A DNA stretch of 60,986 nucleotides, from positions 1 through 60,986 of the IMG/VR virus record IMGVR_UViG_3300033182_001015; one strand, 5' to 3'. This document shows positions 37,620-47,900 of the stretch, piece after piece. The stretch comes from a virus. The position numbers were made by a program, and so were the translations under genes. Within the stretch, counting starts at the first letter, position 1. Every line of letters starts with the position of its first letter. The notes under the pieces were generated by a model, which ran no database searches, was not told the origin of the DNA, and saw only the letters and a list, made by a program, of their open reading frames with translations.

Positions 37620-38051
37620 ATGGGTGTAAAAACAGCTAAGAAAAACTCAGAGTTTCAAGAGGTTACTGATCAGGAAGTTTATAGTGACTTCAATCATACC
37701 TTTTTGCCTCATCCAAGTACAAAACAAATTGGCCGCAAAACAAATGTTGATGCGGTTAAATTAGCTGTACGTAATCTGATATTGACTAATAAATATGAAA
37801 GATTAAGAAATCCAGAATTTGGAGGCAATATTAGTCATTATCTTTTCGAACCGTATAGTCCCTTGTTATTGAGAGAAATTAGTGATGAAATCAAAACTAT
37901 GATACAGACGTATGAACCGAGGGTAGAAGTAGAAGACGTAGTAGTAACTGGATCCGAAGATAATTTAGAGCTCGACGTAAGAATTACTTTTTCAGTTATT
38001 ACATCACAAGTTTCACAAGATCTCGATCTCACACTTTATAGAGTAAGATAA
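37620..38051 (+). CDS. 25: Baseplate wedge, gp25-like
   Basis: The 143-residue protein has the gp25/GPW lysozyme-like fold pattern: VYSDFNHTFLPHPSTKQIGR, VDAVKLAVRNLILTNKYERL, RNPEFGGNISHYLFEPYSPL and the C-terminal beta strands. Gp25 bridges the sheath and the wedge in contractile tails. T4 gp25 is 132 residues. It begins the gp25-gp6-wedge block, one base before gp6. Confidence 0.9.
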   Translation: MGVKTAKKNSEFQEVTDQEVYSDFNHTFLPHPSTKQIGRKTNVDAVKLAVRNLILTNKYERLRNPEFGGNISHYLFEPYSPLLLREISDEIKTMIQTYEPRVEVEDVVVTGSEDNLELDVRITFSVITSQVSQDLDLTLYRVR

Positions 38052-38052
38052 A

Positions 38053-39828
38053 ATGGCCACTAGTAGTAACGATCTCACAACACTCGACTTTGAATCGGTT
38101 AAAGAGAATTTAAAAACATATTTAAAAGCTCAACCAATCTTTAACGATTATGATTTTGAAGCTTCGAATATTAATGTTTTGCTTGATATTCTAGCTTACA
38201 ATACTAATTTAAATGGTTTCTATTTAAATATGATTGCAAATGAAATGTTTATGGATTCTTCGTTGTTAAAAGATTCTATCATTTCACATGCAAAAGAACT
38301 AAACTACTTGCCGCGGTCATTTAGATCAGCTATTGCTACAGTCGATATAGAATTATCTGATTCATCGCCCGACGCTACTATTACTATTCCACGTGGTACA
38401 TCATTTACTGGTTCTTTGGGTAATAAATCATTTACATTTACGACAGATGAAAATATTCAGGCTATTGCTACTACAAGCGGTAAATTTGAAGCAAAAAATG
38501 TATTCTTATACGAAGGTGACTACGTACAAGATTCATATGTTACTTCTGTTGATAATCCGCAATATATTATTTCTAATAAAACAGTAGATACAAATAGTAT
38601 TCGCGTCACCGTTATCGAAGATAATGGCGCGGAAGTTTTATCATATACGGTTCGTGATTCACTTTTCGATATTAGTTCTATTGATCAAGTATTCTTTATT
38701 CAACCAGCTGTTAATGACACATATGAAATTATATTTGGTGATGGTGTCATTGGTCGGAAACCTAAATTAAATTCTATTGTTGTAATTGAATATCGTACAG
38801 GTAACGGAGAATTACCTAACGGTATTAGTATATTTACTGCAGATGACGATATCGGTTCAGCAACAGTTGAAAATATTACAACTATATCAGCAGCAACTGG
38901 TGGTTCAATTCCCGAATCACTAGAATCTATTAAGTTTAACGCGCCTCGAGCATTTACTACACAAGAACGAGTTGTAACTGCTCAAGATTATGCTACGCTA
39001 CTCAGAGCTAATTTTTCTGAGATTAATGATGTAGCCGCATATGGTGGAGAAGAATTTGACCCGCCTATGTTTGGACGTGTTATTGTGGCTGTAGATTTAA
39101 AAAATACTGATGATCTACCGCAGAGCTATACGAATAAGTATAGGCAATTTTTAAAGCCGCGTAGCCCTCTTTCTATTAATCCGATGTTTATGAAACCTGA
39201 ATACATGTATTTGTCTATTAATACAAATGTCAAATACGATATTTCGCAAACAAGTTTGGGCGTTGATGACATCAAAACTCTTGTTACTTCAGGTATTCAA
39301 AATTTTAATCAAGAAAATCTTGACGGTTTTAATAAGACATTGTTTTATAGTAAATTAGTAGCAGCTATCGACGACACACAGACAGCTATTATTAGTAATG
39401 ATACAACTGTTAATGTATCACGTTATATTCAATTATCACGCGTAGAACGAATGAATTACAGATTAGACTTTGGCATGCCACTTGTCAATGATATTAGATC
39501 AAAACAAGGCACACATAGTTCTGGTCAAAGATCTGTAGTCACATCATCTGTATTTGTATTTGATGGCACAACATGTTTTATTGAAGACAACGGATTAGGT
39601 ATATTGAATATTGTGAGAGATGAAACTCATACAGTTTTAGCAGAAATAGGCCGTGTAGCTTATAATACCGGTGTAATAGAACTTGATAACTTTTATGTTA
39701 ATCAAGATTATAATCAATTAAAAATTACTGTAACTCCGAGAGAAAAAGATATTGTTGCTGCGAAACGAAGTATTTTGCGTGTTCTCGAAGATGATATTAA
39801 TGTAGCTATTACACAGGTTAGAAATTAA
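38053..39828 (+). CDS. 6: Baseplate wedge, gp6-like
   Basis: The 591-residue protein matches gp6/GpJ-type wedge proteins. The N-terminus is LTTLDFESVKENLKTYLKAQ, followed by NINVLLDILAYNTNLNGFYL and NEMFMDSSLLKDSIISHAKE. A central QERVVTAQDYATLLRANFSE is the gp6-type helix. It forms the inner baseplate ring with gp25 and gp53. T4 gp6 is 660 residues. The stop overlaps the next ATG by one base. Confidence 0.9.
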   Translation: MATSSNDLTTLDFESVKENLKTYLKAQPIFNDYDFEASNINVLLDILAYNTNLNGFYLNMIANEMFMDSSLLKDSIISHAKELNYLPRSFRSAIATVDIELSDSSPDATITIPRGTSFTGSLGNKSFTFTTDENIQAIATTSGKFEAKNVFLYEGDYVQDSYVTSVDNPQYIISNKTVDTNSIRVTVIEDNGAEVLSYTVRDSLFDISSIDQVFFIQPAVNDTYEIIFGDGVIGRKPKLNSIVVIEYRTGNGELPNGISIFTADDDIGSATVENITTISAATGGSIPESLESIKFNAPRAFTTQERVVTAQDYATLLRANFSEINDVAAYGGEEFDPPMFGRVIVAVDLKNTDDLPQSYTNKYRQFLKPRSPLSINPMFMKPEYMYLSINTNVKYDISQTSLGVDDIKTLVTSGIQNFNQENLDGFNKTLFYSKLVAAIDDTQTAIISNDTTVNVSRYIQLSRVERMNYRLDFGMPLVNDIRSKQGTHSSGQRSVVTSSVFVFDGTTCFIEDNGLGILNIVRDETHTVLAEIGRVAYNTGVIELDNFYVNQDYNQLKITVTPREKDIVAAKRSILRVLEDDINVAITQVRN

Positions 39829-42764
39829 TGGCAGTCGATGTCGAAAAATTAATTAGTCCGCTGGTACAAAATCAGTTTCCTGAGTTTTATAAAAAAGAAG
39901 GTGAGCTGTTTATTACTTTTGTCAAAGCGTATTACGAATGGTTAGAAACACAGACATTTATAGACGCTGATGGCAATACTGTAGAAAATCCTGCTGCTGC
40001 ACTATATCATTCTCGTCGATTAGCTGAATATAGAGATATCGATAAAACAATCGAAGATTTTATTGTTGACTTTAAAAACAAATATTTGCCTAACGTACAG
40101 TTTAATACTGCAACGAACAAGCGACTTTTTATTAAAAACGCACTTGATTTTTACAGAGCGAAAGGCACAGAGCGTGCCGTTGATTTATTCTTTAAACTCG
40201 TTTATGGTCTAGAAGCACAAGTCTATTATCCAGGTGATGATTTATTTAGATTGTCAGACAACTCATGGCAAAATGTTAGATATATCGAAATTATTCCTAA
40301 TCCCAATAATATAAATTTTGTAGGTGAACCAATCTTTGGTGTTGAAAGTAATGCCCGGGCATTTTGTGATAAGCTTGTTAAAGTTAAAAAGGGTTCTAAA
40401 CTCATTGATGTTCTCTATTTGTCGGGCCTCGTAGGAACATTTCAAGCAGGAGAAGATGTACAATGTTTTCCTGATCCTGAAAGCGAAGGAAATAAAATCG
40501 TTAATAAAAACACTATCATCGGTAGTTTAAACCGATTTGAAATTATCAGTTCAGATTCAGATTTTGGTATCGGCGAAAGAGTTTATGTAGCAGATGGTCT
40601 TGGCAAAAGAGCGACAGCACTTGTAAGCTCTACAGAATCTGCTATTGGAATTGTCGATTTTGAAATTATTGATGATTATAAGGGATGGGGATATAGTGCA
40701 GATGCAGAGGTAATCGGCACTGATAGAATAATCCAAGCAAATCAACTCGTATTTGAAAACACAGATTATTTTTATCATAAAGATCCGTTTCAACAATTTG
40801 ATCTCGCTAAACAAGATTTAATTACGCTACGCATAGAAACAGCTAATACGAATTTAGATGATATTGATTTGTTAGATGAATTGACAGTACACACTAATGA
40901 TGATTATAATCAAAATGTAGTGTTTACTTGCACAGTTGTTGAAAAAAATGTTATCGACGATTTATTAATTTGTAACTATACAAAAGAGAATTATACACTC
41001 AGTAGTAATAATATTCCCATGACCGATGATAATCGAGAAATTTGGGGACAAGAAATTACTACATTGTTTGCAAATAATAGTGGTAATACGGTTACAGTTG
41101 TTTTAGAATCAAGTAATAGTTCGTTAGATACCATCGTAGATTCGTCAATACAAGCGAATGTCATTGCTGTAGGTAATACACTTACTATTGAATATTCGAA
41201 CAATAATGATGTTGTATTGAAAATTGGAGATGTTCTTACTCAGCGTGAGCCAGTAGCTCAGCAACGTTTTGCATATGTAACAATTGACAATTTATTTGAA
41301 ATACCAAATGAGAATAGGTACTTCATTAATGGTACACGAACATCCGGCTATTTTAGATCTAACATGGATTTCTATCGTGAATCAGATAATGCTGAATTTA
41401 CAATTGAAGGTCTGTCAAATGTACAGATTGGTTTAATTCAATATGATGCGCAGATTAATAAGGGCACACCATTTAAAAGGTTGGCTAATACATATTCTGC
41501 TAATACTAGTTTGAATTCATTTATACCGGGATCATCTGAAAACCGTAGTTTTACATATGTTGATAGAGCGAAATTTAGAGGCCCGGATATTGCTTTAACA
41601 AATCAAGTTGATTTCTTTTATTACAATGCAATCGATTCTAATGGCAATCCATTGAAATTAAGTTCGCTTAATCTAGATACTATTATAGCAAATACCGAAT
41701 ATATTGACAGCGATGATCAAGCAAATTCAGATTTTTACTACTTGTCATCTGATGCGAACAATACGATTGAGTTTTCTAATACAATATTAGAAGATGCATT
41801 AAATTATACAAATACAGCAGTAACCGTTGGTGGTTTAGAATCAATTGTAATGACAGATCCTGGCGATGGATATAGCGCAGATCCAATGTTTTTAGTTTAT
41901 GATGCGAGAGCACATCATTTAGAACGATATGATTTTTATATTAAGTTTTTATCTGAAGGAGAAGCGAATGACTTGCAAAAGGCTTTTCAGGTTGGAGAAG
42001 AAATAAAAGTTGAAACATCGTATGCTCGCGGTATTATTACATCATTCAATGTAACTACTCGTGAAATGACTGTAACTAGAACTTATCTTTCTAATGAGAT
42101 GGATGATGCTAATACTGCTATAGAAGAAAACAATTTGTGGACAGAAAAAGATTTTAGAATTGGTGATACGATCGTAGGACAAACAACAGGTATTGCAGCT
42201 GTCATTGAAAATGTAAACGAAATGAGAATGATGCCGCGCACTGGTTTGAATGCTAGAATTTCATCTAAAGCCAAATCAGGTGATGGATTTGTGACTGGAT
42301 TATCGATTCTTGATTCAGGATTTGGTTATTCTGGTAAAAAATATGATTCAACGTTTGACTCATATGTGCCCGGAGAACCTTTAAAATTAAAATCATTTGA
42401 TGATGAAAATAAAAAAATTAATGTCGAAGGTTTTGTTGAAAAAAATGGTGTGGCTCCTGGTTTGCATCCATCAAGAAGGTCTTTTCTTAGTTCAGATAAA
42501 TACCTTCAGGATAATGATTTTTATCAAGAATATTCATATCAAGTTTTGACTGCACTACCATTTAGTCAATACAAATCAACATTAATTGAAGTGTTGCACT
42601 TGGCAGGAAGTAAGCCATTTGGAGGCTATAAAGGTACTGCTGAAAATGAAATTAACATTATTAGTACTAGTTCAGAATCAACATTCGATATTAAACAATT
42701 CGGATTATTCATAAACGAAAATACGTTTGCACTTGGTGGCAATACGGTAATACAGTCTACGTAG
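39828..42764 (+). CDS. Large baseplate wedge-type protein (gp7 position)
   Basis: The 978-residue protein starts VEKLISPLVQNQFPEFYKKE and ...LFITFVKAYYEWLET, a well-known start of large structural proteins next to gp6 in marine T4-like phages. The rest is beta-rich with repeated switch-like modules (FRIGDTIVGQTTGIAAVIEN; FQVGEEIKVETSYARGIITS). It occupies the place of T4 gp7 (1032 residues) between gp6 and gp8. I cannot confirm orthology with gp7. The C-terminus is a helical wedge-like segment (LIEVLHLAGSKPFGGYKG). Confidence 0.65.
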   Translation: MAVDVEKLISPLVQNQFPEFYKKEGELFITFVKAYYEWLETQTFIDADGNTVENPAAALYHSRRLAEYRDIDKTIEDFIVDFKNKYLPNVQFNTATNKRLFIKNALDFYRAKGTERAVDLFFKLVYGLEAQVYYPGDDLFRLSDNSWQNVRYIEIIPNPNNINFVGEPIFGVESNARAFCDKLVKVKKGSKLIDVLYLSGLVGTFQAGEDVQCFPDPESEGNKIVNKNTIIGSLNRFEIISSDSDFGIGERVYVADGLGKRATALVSSTESAIGIVDFEIIDDYKGWGYSADAEVIGTDRIIQANQLVFENTDYFYHKDPFQQFDLAKQDLITLRIETANTNLDDIDLLDELTVHTNDDYNQNVVFTCTVVEKNVIDDLLICNYTKENYTLSSNNIPMTDDNREIWGQEITTLFANNSGNTVTVVLESSNSSLDTIVDSSIQANVIAVGNTLTIEYSNNNDVVLKIGDVLTQREPVAQQRFAYVTIDNLFEIPNENRYFINGTRTSGYFRSNMDFYRESDNAEFTIEGLSNVQIGLIQYDAQINKGTPFKRLANTYSANTSLNSFIPGSSENRSFTYVDRAKFRGPDIALTNQVDFFYYNAIDSNGNPLKLSSLNLDTIIANTEYIDSDDQANSDFYYLSSDANNTIEFSNTILEDALNYTNTAVTVGGLESIVMTDPGDGYSADPMFLVYDARAHHLERYDFYIKFLSEGEANDLQKAFQVGEEIKVETSYARGIITSFNVTTREMTVTRTYLSNEMDDANTAIEENNLWTEKDFRIGDTIVGQTTGIAAVIENVNEMRMMPRTGLNARISSKAKSGDGFVTGLSILDSGFGYSGKKYDSTFDSYVPGEPLKLKSFDDENKKINVEGFVEKNGVAPGLHPSRRSFLSSDKYLQDNDFYQEYSYQVLTALPFSQYKSTLIEVLHLAGSKPFGGYKGTAENEINIISTSSESTFDIKQFGLFINENTFALGGNTVIQST

Positions 42765-42773
42765 AGATAAAAA

Positions 42774-44927
42774 ATGGCTAAGACACTCGTTCCAGCAGAG
42801 TTCAAGACACATATCATCGATCAGTTACTCGAGTCTATTACTGAAACGAGTAATACTACTTATTATGCATTTATCGGTGATCATGAAACTGTAGCCTCTA
42901 CAATCGAAGAAGTAAATCAGCCATTAGAAAACGTAAAGAAAACAAACCAATTTGTTTTCCGTAATATGATTTATGGTAAAAGATTGACAGCATCAGATAT
43001 TAGATTTGTAGTGAATCGTCATGATTGGGTTTCTGGTACAATATATGCGATGTATGATGATGAGGTTAGCGAACTACAAGATAAAAACTTCTATGTAGTT
43101 GTTGACGAAGATTCATTTAAACACGTTTATAAGTGTCTGTCTAATAATAATGGCTCGCCGAGTGTTTATCAACCTCTTTTTCAAGACGCAAAATATGATG
43201 CTGATCTTTATACCGAGGGAGATGATTACTATCAAACAGCTGATGGGTATCAATGGAAATATCTATATACTATTGATTCGACTACTTTTAGTAAGTTTGC
43301 ATCTCAAAAATATATTCCTATCGTTGCTAATACTACCGTACAAAATAACGCAGTCGAAGGAGCCATCGATGTAGTGAAGATTGAATCTGCAGGTAAAAAT
43401 TATAATAACTATGTTATCGGAAAATTTGCTCTTAATGACTTTAATAGAATTGGATCTAATTTTAGTGATTATGGATTTACTGCAGCCTCGACCGTATATA
43501 AATTACCTTTGGGATCGAATCAAACAACTAACTATTATCAAAATACTATCATTTACTTAACGAGCGGTACCGGAGCTGGTCAATTTAAAAGAGTTATTCG
43601 ATCTGTAGAAATCGAAGCATTAAATGGTGTTTTCATAGAGCTAGAATCAAACTTTGCTACACTGCCAGATTTTACAACTACATATGAAATTTATCCAGAA
43701 GTTGCGATTATTGGTGATGGTAATCAATCAAAAGATGCAGTGGCGCGGGCTATTGTAGATAGAACGAACGCAAATCATCCAATTTTAAGTGTTGATATTC
43801 TTGAAAGAGGCGCTAATTATTCTTATGCTACAGCTGTTGTTAGAAAAGGTACACCTACAACTGATAACTCCGGTACGTCGATTACTGTTACTGATGCAGT
43901 AGTTCGACCAATTTTACCTCCACAGGGCGGCCATGGCGCTAATACGGCTATTGAACTTGGTGCTAAGCGCGTTTCTTTTTATAGTAAGTTCAATAGAAAC
44001 GAATCAGGTATTGTAGAACCTACAAATACATTTGCGCAATTTGGTTTGATGCGTGATCCTCAATTCGCGAATGTAGAAATATACTACACAGATGAGCAAG
44101 GATTTTTCCTTGAAGGTGAAAAAGTACAACAGTTTACTCAGCTACAAATCTCTGGTACTTTTACATCAAGTACTTCATTGGGTGCTACGATTGAAGCTTC
44201 TGTAGAACAAGATTTCGCTAGAGATCTCAAAGTCGGAGATAAACTTTTACTTAAAACAGCTACGCAGCAACATATTGTCAATGTTGTTTTGGGTTCCAAT
44301 ACTTCTGTAATTACTATTGACGAAACGCCAGTTTTTGCTGATTCTGCAAACGTTTCATGTAATGCCTATTATATAGAAGTACAAGCAGAAGGAACTATTA
44401 CTAATATTAATCCACCTGCAGTGAATGGCGCGAAAGCATTTTTGATCGACAATGTTATTCCAAAATTTAGTAAAGATTCATTGATTTATGGTGTCAATTC
44501 TAAAACAATCGCGACGATAGCAGGAATTGATATAAATAACAGAATATCATCAGAGTTTGCTGATTTTACATTTGATACATTTAATCAAATGTTGCGTATC
44601 GAAGGTACAATTACTGGTGGAGATTTTGTTGAAGATGAAACAGTTACACAAGGTAGTAGCTCAGCTCAATTACATTCGGTGTCTGAAATAAGTGGATCAA
44701 AGAAAACCCTTTCACTGACAAATGTAGTAGGCAAATTTAGAGCGGACACTGAAATCGTTGGTTCTGTGAGCGGCGCATTGTGTAGTCCAACAGCTACTGA
44801 TACATTAGATATAATACCGGGTGATGTTGATCCAAATACTGGTTCGATCATCTACTTACAAAACGATATTCCAGTTGATAGATCAGAAAATCAATCAGAA
44901 GAAATACGCGTAATCTTGGAGTTTTAA
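42774..44927 (+). CDS. 8: Baseplate wedge, gp8-like
   Basis: The 717-residue protein starts AKTLVPAEFKTHIIDQLLES and has NTTYYAFIGDHETVAS. RLTASDIRFVVNRHDWVSGT and YDDEVSELQDKNFYVVVDED are the characteristic gp8 N-terminal region of T4-like phages. It is longer than T4 gp8 (334); extra modules after residue 350 include FVEDETVTQGSSSAQLHSVS, related to the module in gp53 and the wedge protein before it. Gp8 dimers bind gp7 and gp10 in the wedge. Confidence 0.82.
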   Translation: MAKTLVPAEFKTHIIDQLLESITETSNTTYYAFIGDHETVASTIEEVNQPLENVKKTNQFVFRNMIYGKRLTASDIRFVVNRHDWVSGTIYAMYDDEVSELQDKNFYVVVDEDSFKHVYKCLSNNNGSPSVYQPLFQDAKYDADLYTEGDDYYQTADGYQWKYLYTIDSTTFSKFASQKYIPIVANTTVQNNAVEGAIDVVKIESAGKNYNNYVIGKFALNDFNRIGSNFSDYGFTAASTVYKLPLGSNQTTNYYQNTIIYLTSGTGAGQFKRVIRSVEIEALNGVFIELESNFATLPDFTTTYEIYPEVAIIGDGNQSKDAVARAIVDRTNANHPILSVDILERGANYSYATAVVRKGTPTTDNSGTSITVTDAVVRPILPPQGGHGANTAIELGAKRVSFYSKFNRNESGIVEPTNTFAQFGLMRDPQFANVEIYYTDEQGFFLEGEKVQQFTQLQISGTFTSSTSLGATIEASVEQDFARDLKVGDKLLLKTATQQHIVNVVLGSNTSVITIDETPVFADSANVSCNAYYIEVQAEGTITNINPPAVNGAKAFLIDNVIPKFSKDSLIYGVNSKTIATIAGIDINNRISSEFADFTFDTFNQMLRIEGTITGGDFVEDETVTQGSSSAQLHSVSEISGSKKTLSLTNVVGKFRADTEIVGSVSGALCSPTATDTLDIIPGDVDPNTGSIIYLQNDIPVDRSENQSEEIRVILEF

Positions 44928-44929
44928 GG

Positions 44930-47900
44930 ATGCCACTTAGTACAAACTTATCAGCTGCACCATATTTTGACGATTTCGATCAGTCGAAAGACTATTATCG
45001 AATTTTGTTCAAGCCCGCTACTGCGGTACAGGTGCGAGAAGTCAACCAGCTTCAAACGATTCTACAAGATCAAGTAGAACAGTTTGGCGATCATATTCTA
45101 AAAGCTGGTACTATTATCGATGGCTGTGATTTTAAATTCTTCAATTCAATGCCTTATGTTAAAATTCTTGATACAACCTTATCAGGTGCTGCTGTTGATC
45201 TGAACGAAATTAATGGTTATTTCCTTAAAGGTACCAACGGTAAAGAAGCTCGTATTCAACACATTGAACCAGGTTTTGAAAGTGACGGCATCAACCTTAA
45301 AACTTTGTATCTGAATTATACCGACGATGAAGAACTGACTCTTGAATTTGATACATTCCAAGCTGGAGAAATACTACAAGTCATCGCAAAAGATAATCGT
45401 GTTTGGTCATTTAATGTAGATGGCGGTGGTAATGTTCAAGGCTTTTCAAACTCAGATGCTATTGCGGTTGTATCAGCTATCGAAGTATCAACAGAGACAG
45501 ACAGTTTAGATTTTGCTAATACTTTCTTCGAAGGCGAACGCTTATCAAATGAAGCTGGTACTGTACAAGTACTATTGACCGATGATGCAGATTTTGCAAC
45601 TCAAACCGAAGATGGTACATATATTCTAAGAATCAAACCTGATCCTGCTTTCCAATATGGCAGCAATATCAATACTAATACGTGGCAAGATCTTGTCGCT
45701 GGCATGACTTTGACTTCTAATACTTCAGTCAATGCTATGAAAGTTGTTCGAAAAATTGGTATTGATGCGAGTGCGACGGTTGTTACAACAGCAACAGGTC
45801 AGATTGCAGAAATTGCTCTGTCAACTGCCGGCCAAGGTTATGAAGTACCTCCACATGTTTCAATTTATTCTGCTGGTGCTACAAGCCAATCAAAAGTTTC
45901 GAATCTGATTATTACACCGCAAATGTTTTATAATCGTGTAATAGTTGCAGATGCAACGAACTATGAAGATCCGGTTGGTGTCGGTTATGGTATGTCAATT
46001 GGCGCTGGTAAAATCTACCAGAAAGGATTGTTCTTAAACGTACAGTCGCAGTTTAAGATGATTTCTAAATATTCTAATACTCCTGATGCTTTGTCAGTTG
46101 GATTTGATAGTATTGAAACTGTAGTTAACGTATTTACGGATTCTACTCTCTATGATAATGCTGCTGGTTTCCTCAACCAATCTGCTCCTGGCGCTGATAG
46201 ATTAAAGTTAACTCCACAACTAATTGTAAAAGCAGAAAGTGAAGAAATCAATTCTTCTAACTTTTTCCCGATTGTCAGATTTGCAGACGGACGTCCTTAT
46301 CAACAAAATAAAGAAACGCAATATAGCAAGATTGGTGACATGCTTGCTCAGCGAACGTTCGAAGAATCTGGTAACTATGCTCTTGATCCGTTCGATGCAA
46401 CCACACGATCGATGGAAACATTTGCAGATACTGCGTCTGAATTCCAATATGTAGTTGATCCAGGTCATGCATATATTAGGGGTTATAGAATTACAACCGA
46501 AACCAATTTTGCAAAAGATGTCTCTAAAGGTTTAGAAACTTTTGCTGAAACAGAACAAGGTTTTGATGTACTTTATGGCAGCTTCTTTAGGGTCAATGAA
46601 GTTGGTGGTTTCCATAGCTTTAAGAATAATCAGCTAATTGAGTTGAGACCAAATGCTGTCAACTTCCTCTCTACATACGATGGAACTGACATTACTACTA
46701 GTACTGGTGGAACATGTATGGGTACAGCTCGTATCCGTATGATCTCACATGAAAGTGGTATTCAAGGTACACCAGATGCAGTATATAGAATTTATGTCTA
46801 TGATATTCAAATGGAACCAGGCAAACGTCTTGAAGATTCACAGTCAATATATTCACCGCAAGATAACGGCGCGCCTGACGGTATCGCCGATATTGTACTG
46901 ACGCCTGGTAATAAAGATCTATTAAGAAATGTTAGAGGCGCGGTATTTGATGAGCTATCGTTGACTCCAGTTCCATCAGCGTTTGCTGAACTGCATCAAC
47001 CAAATGATTTATCACTTGTATATGATTTAGGTGTACCAGCTAAAGAACTCACTAACTTTACCTATCGTTATCGTTCGTCAGTTAGTGGTGTATATGCAAA
47101 TACGAGTGGTGCGCTTTCTATCAGTGCTGAAGGCGGAGCAAATACTCAATTCCCATATTTCCAAGGTCTGAGCGATGTAGAAGAACACGATATTATTCTC
47201 ATTCCTGAAGATGATATCGATGCTACTTCAGCAACCTATACTGGAGTAACTTCTACTAGATTGGTTACTGGCAATGAAGTTACTGTTACTATTGTCGGTA
47301 GTGCTTCGACACCGACTACTGCCGCAACACCTTTTACAACAGCATTTAAAGTTGGTGATTGGGTAACCGACGGTACAAATAATGCATGTATCATTCGTAT
47401 CAATAGTGCATCTTCAATGACATTGACTGGTGACACTGGCTTTAATCCAAATGGTGGAACTATTAGTCGTGTGTTCCCGAAAGATGTACCGATTCAATTG
47501 GCGAGTCGTACTGATATGTCTGCTAATGTTTCTTCTGATCAACAAACAATGACAATCAATTTAGGTTTGGCAATTTCTAATACCAATTCATTCACTGTTA
47601 TTTACGATCAAGAAGTTGAAGATGAAAGATCAGCTCTTTCTGTTACTCGAAGTGCTTTTGTCAAATTGTCTACTAGCGGTACTTTCCCCAAGTGTTTGGG
47701 TATTCCAGGTATTTTCCGTCTAAAAGCTGTATACAATGGAATAGATACGAGCGCCGAAGATATTACAACTTCATTCTATGTTGATCATAACCAAAACGAA
47801 AGCTTTTATGGTTTGGGCTATTTGTATAAGCGAGAGTTTAGTACGGTATCTCTTGCATCTACTATTCTTATAGAAGTTGATGCAATCATAGAAACTACTC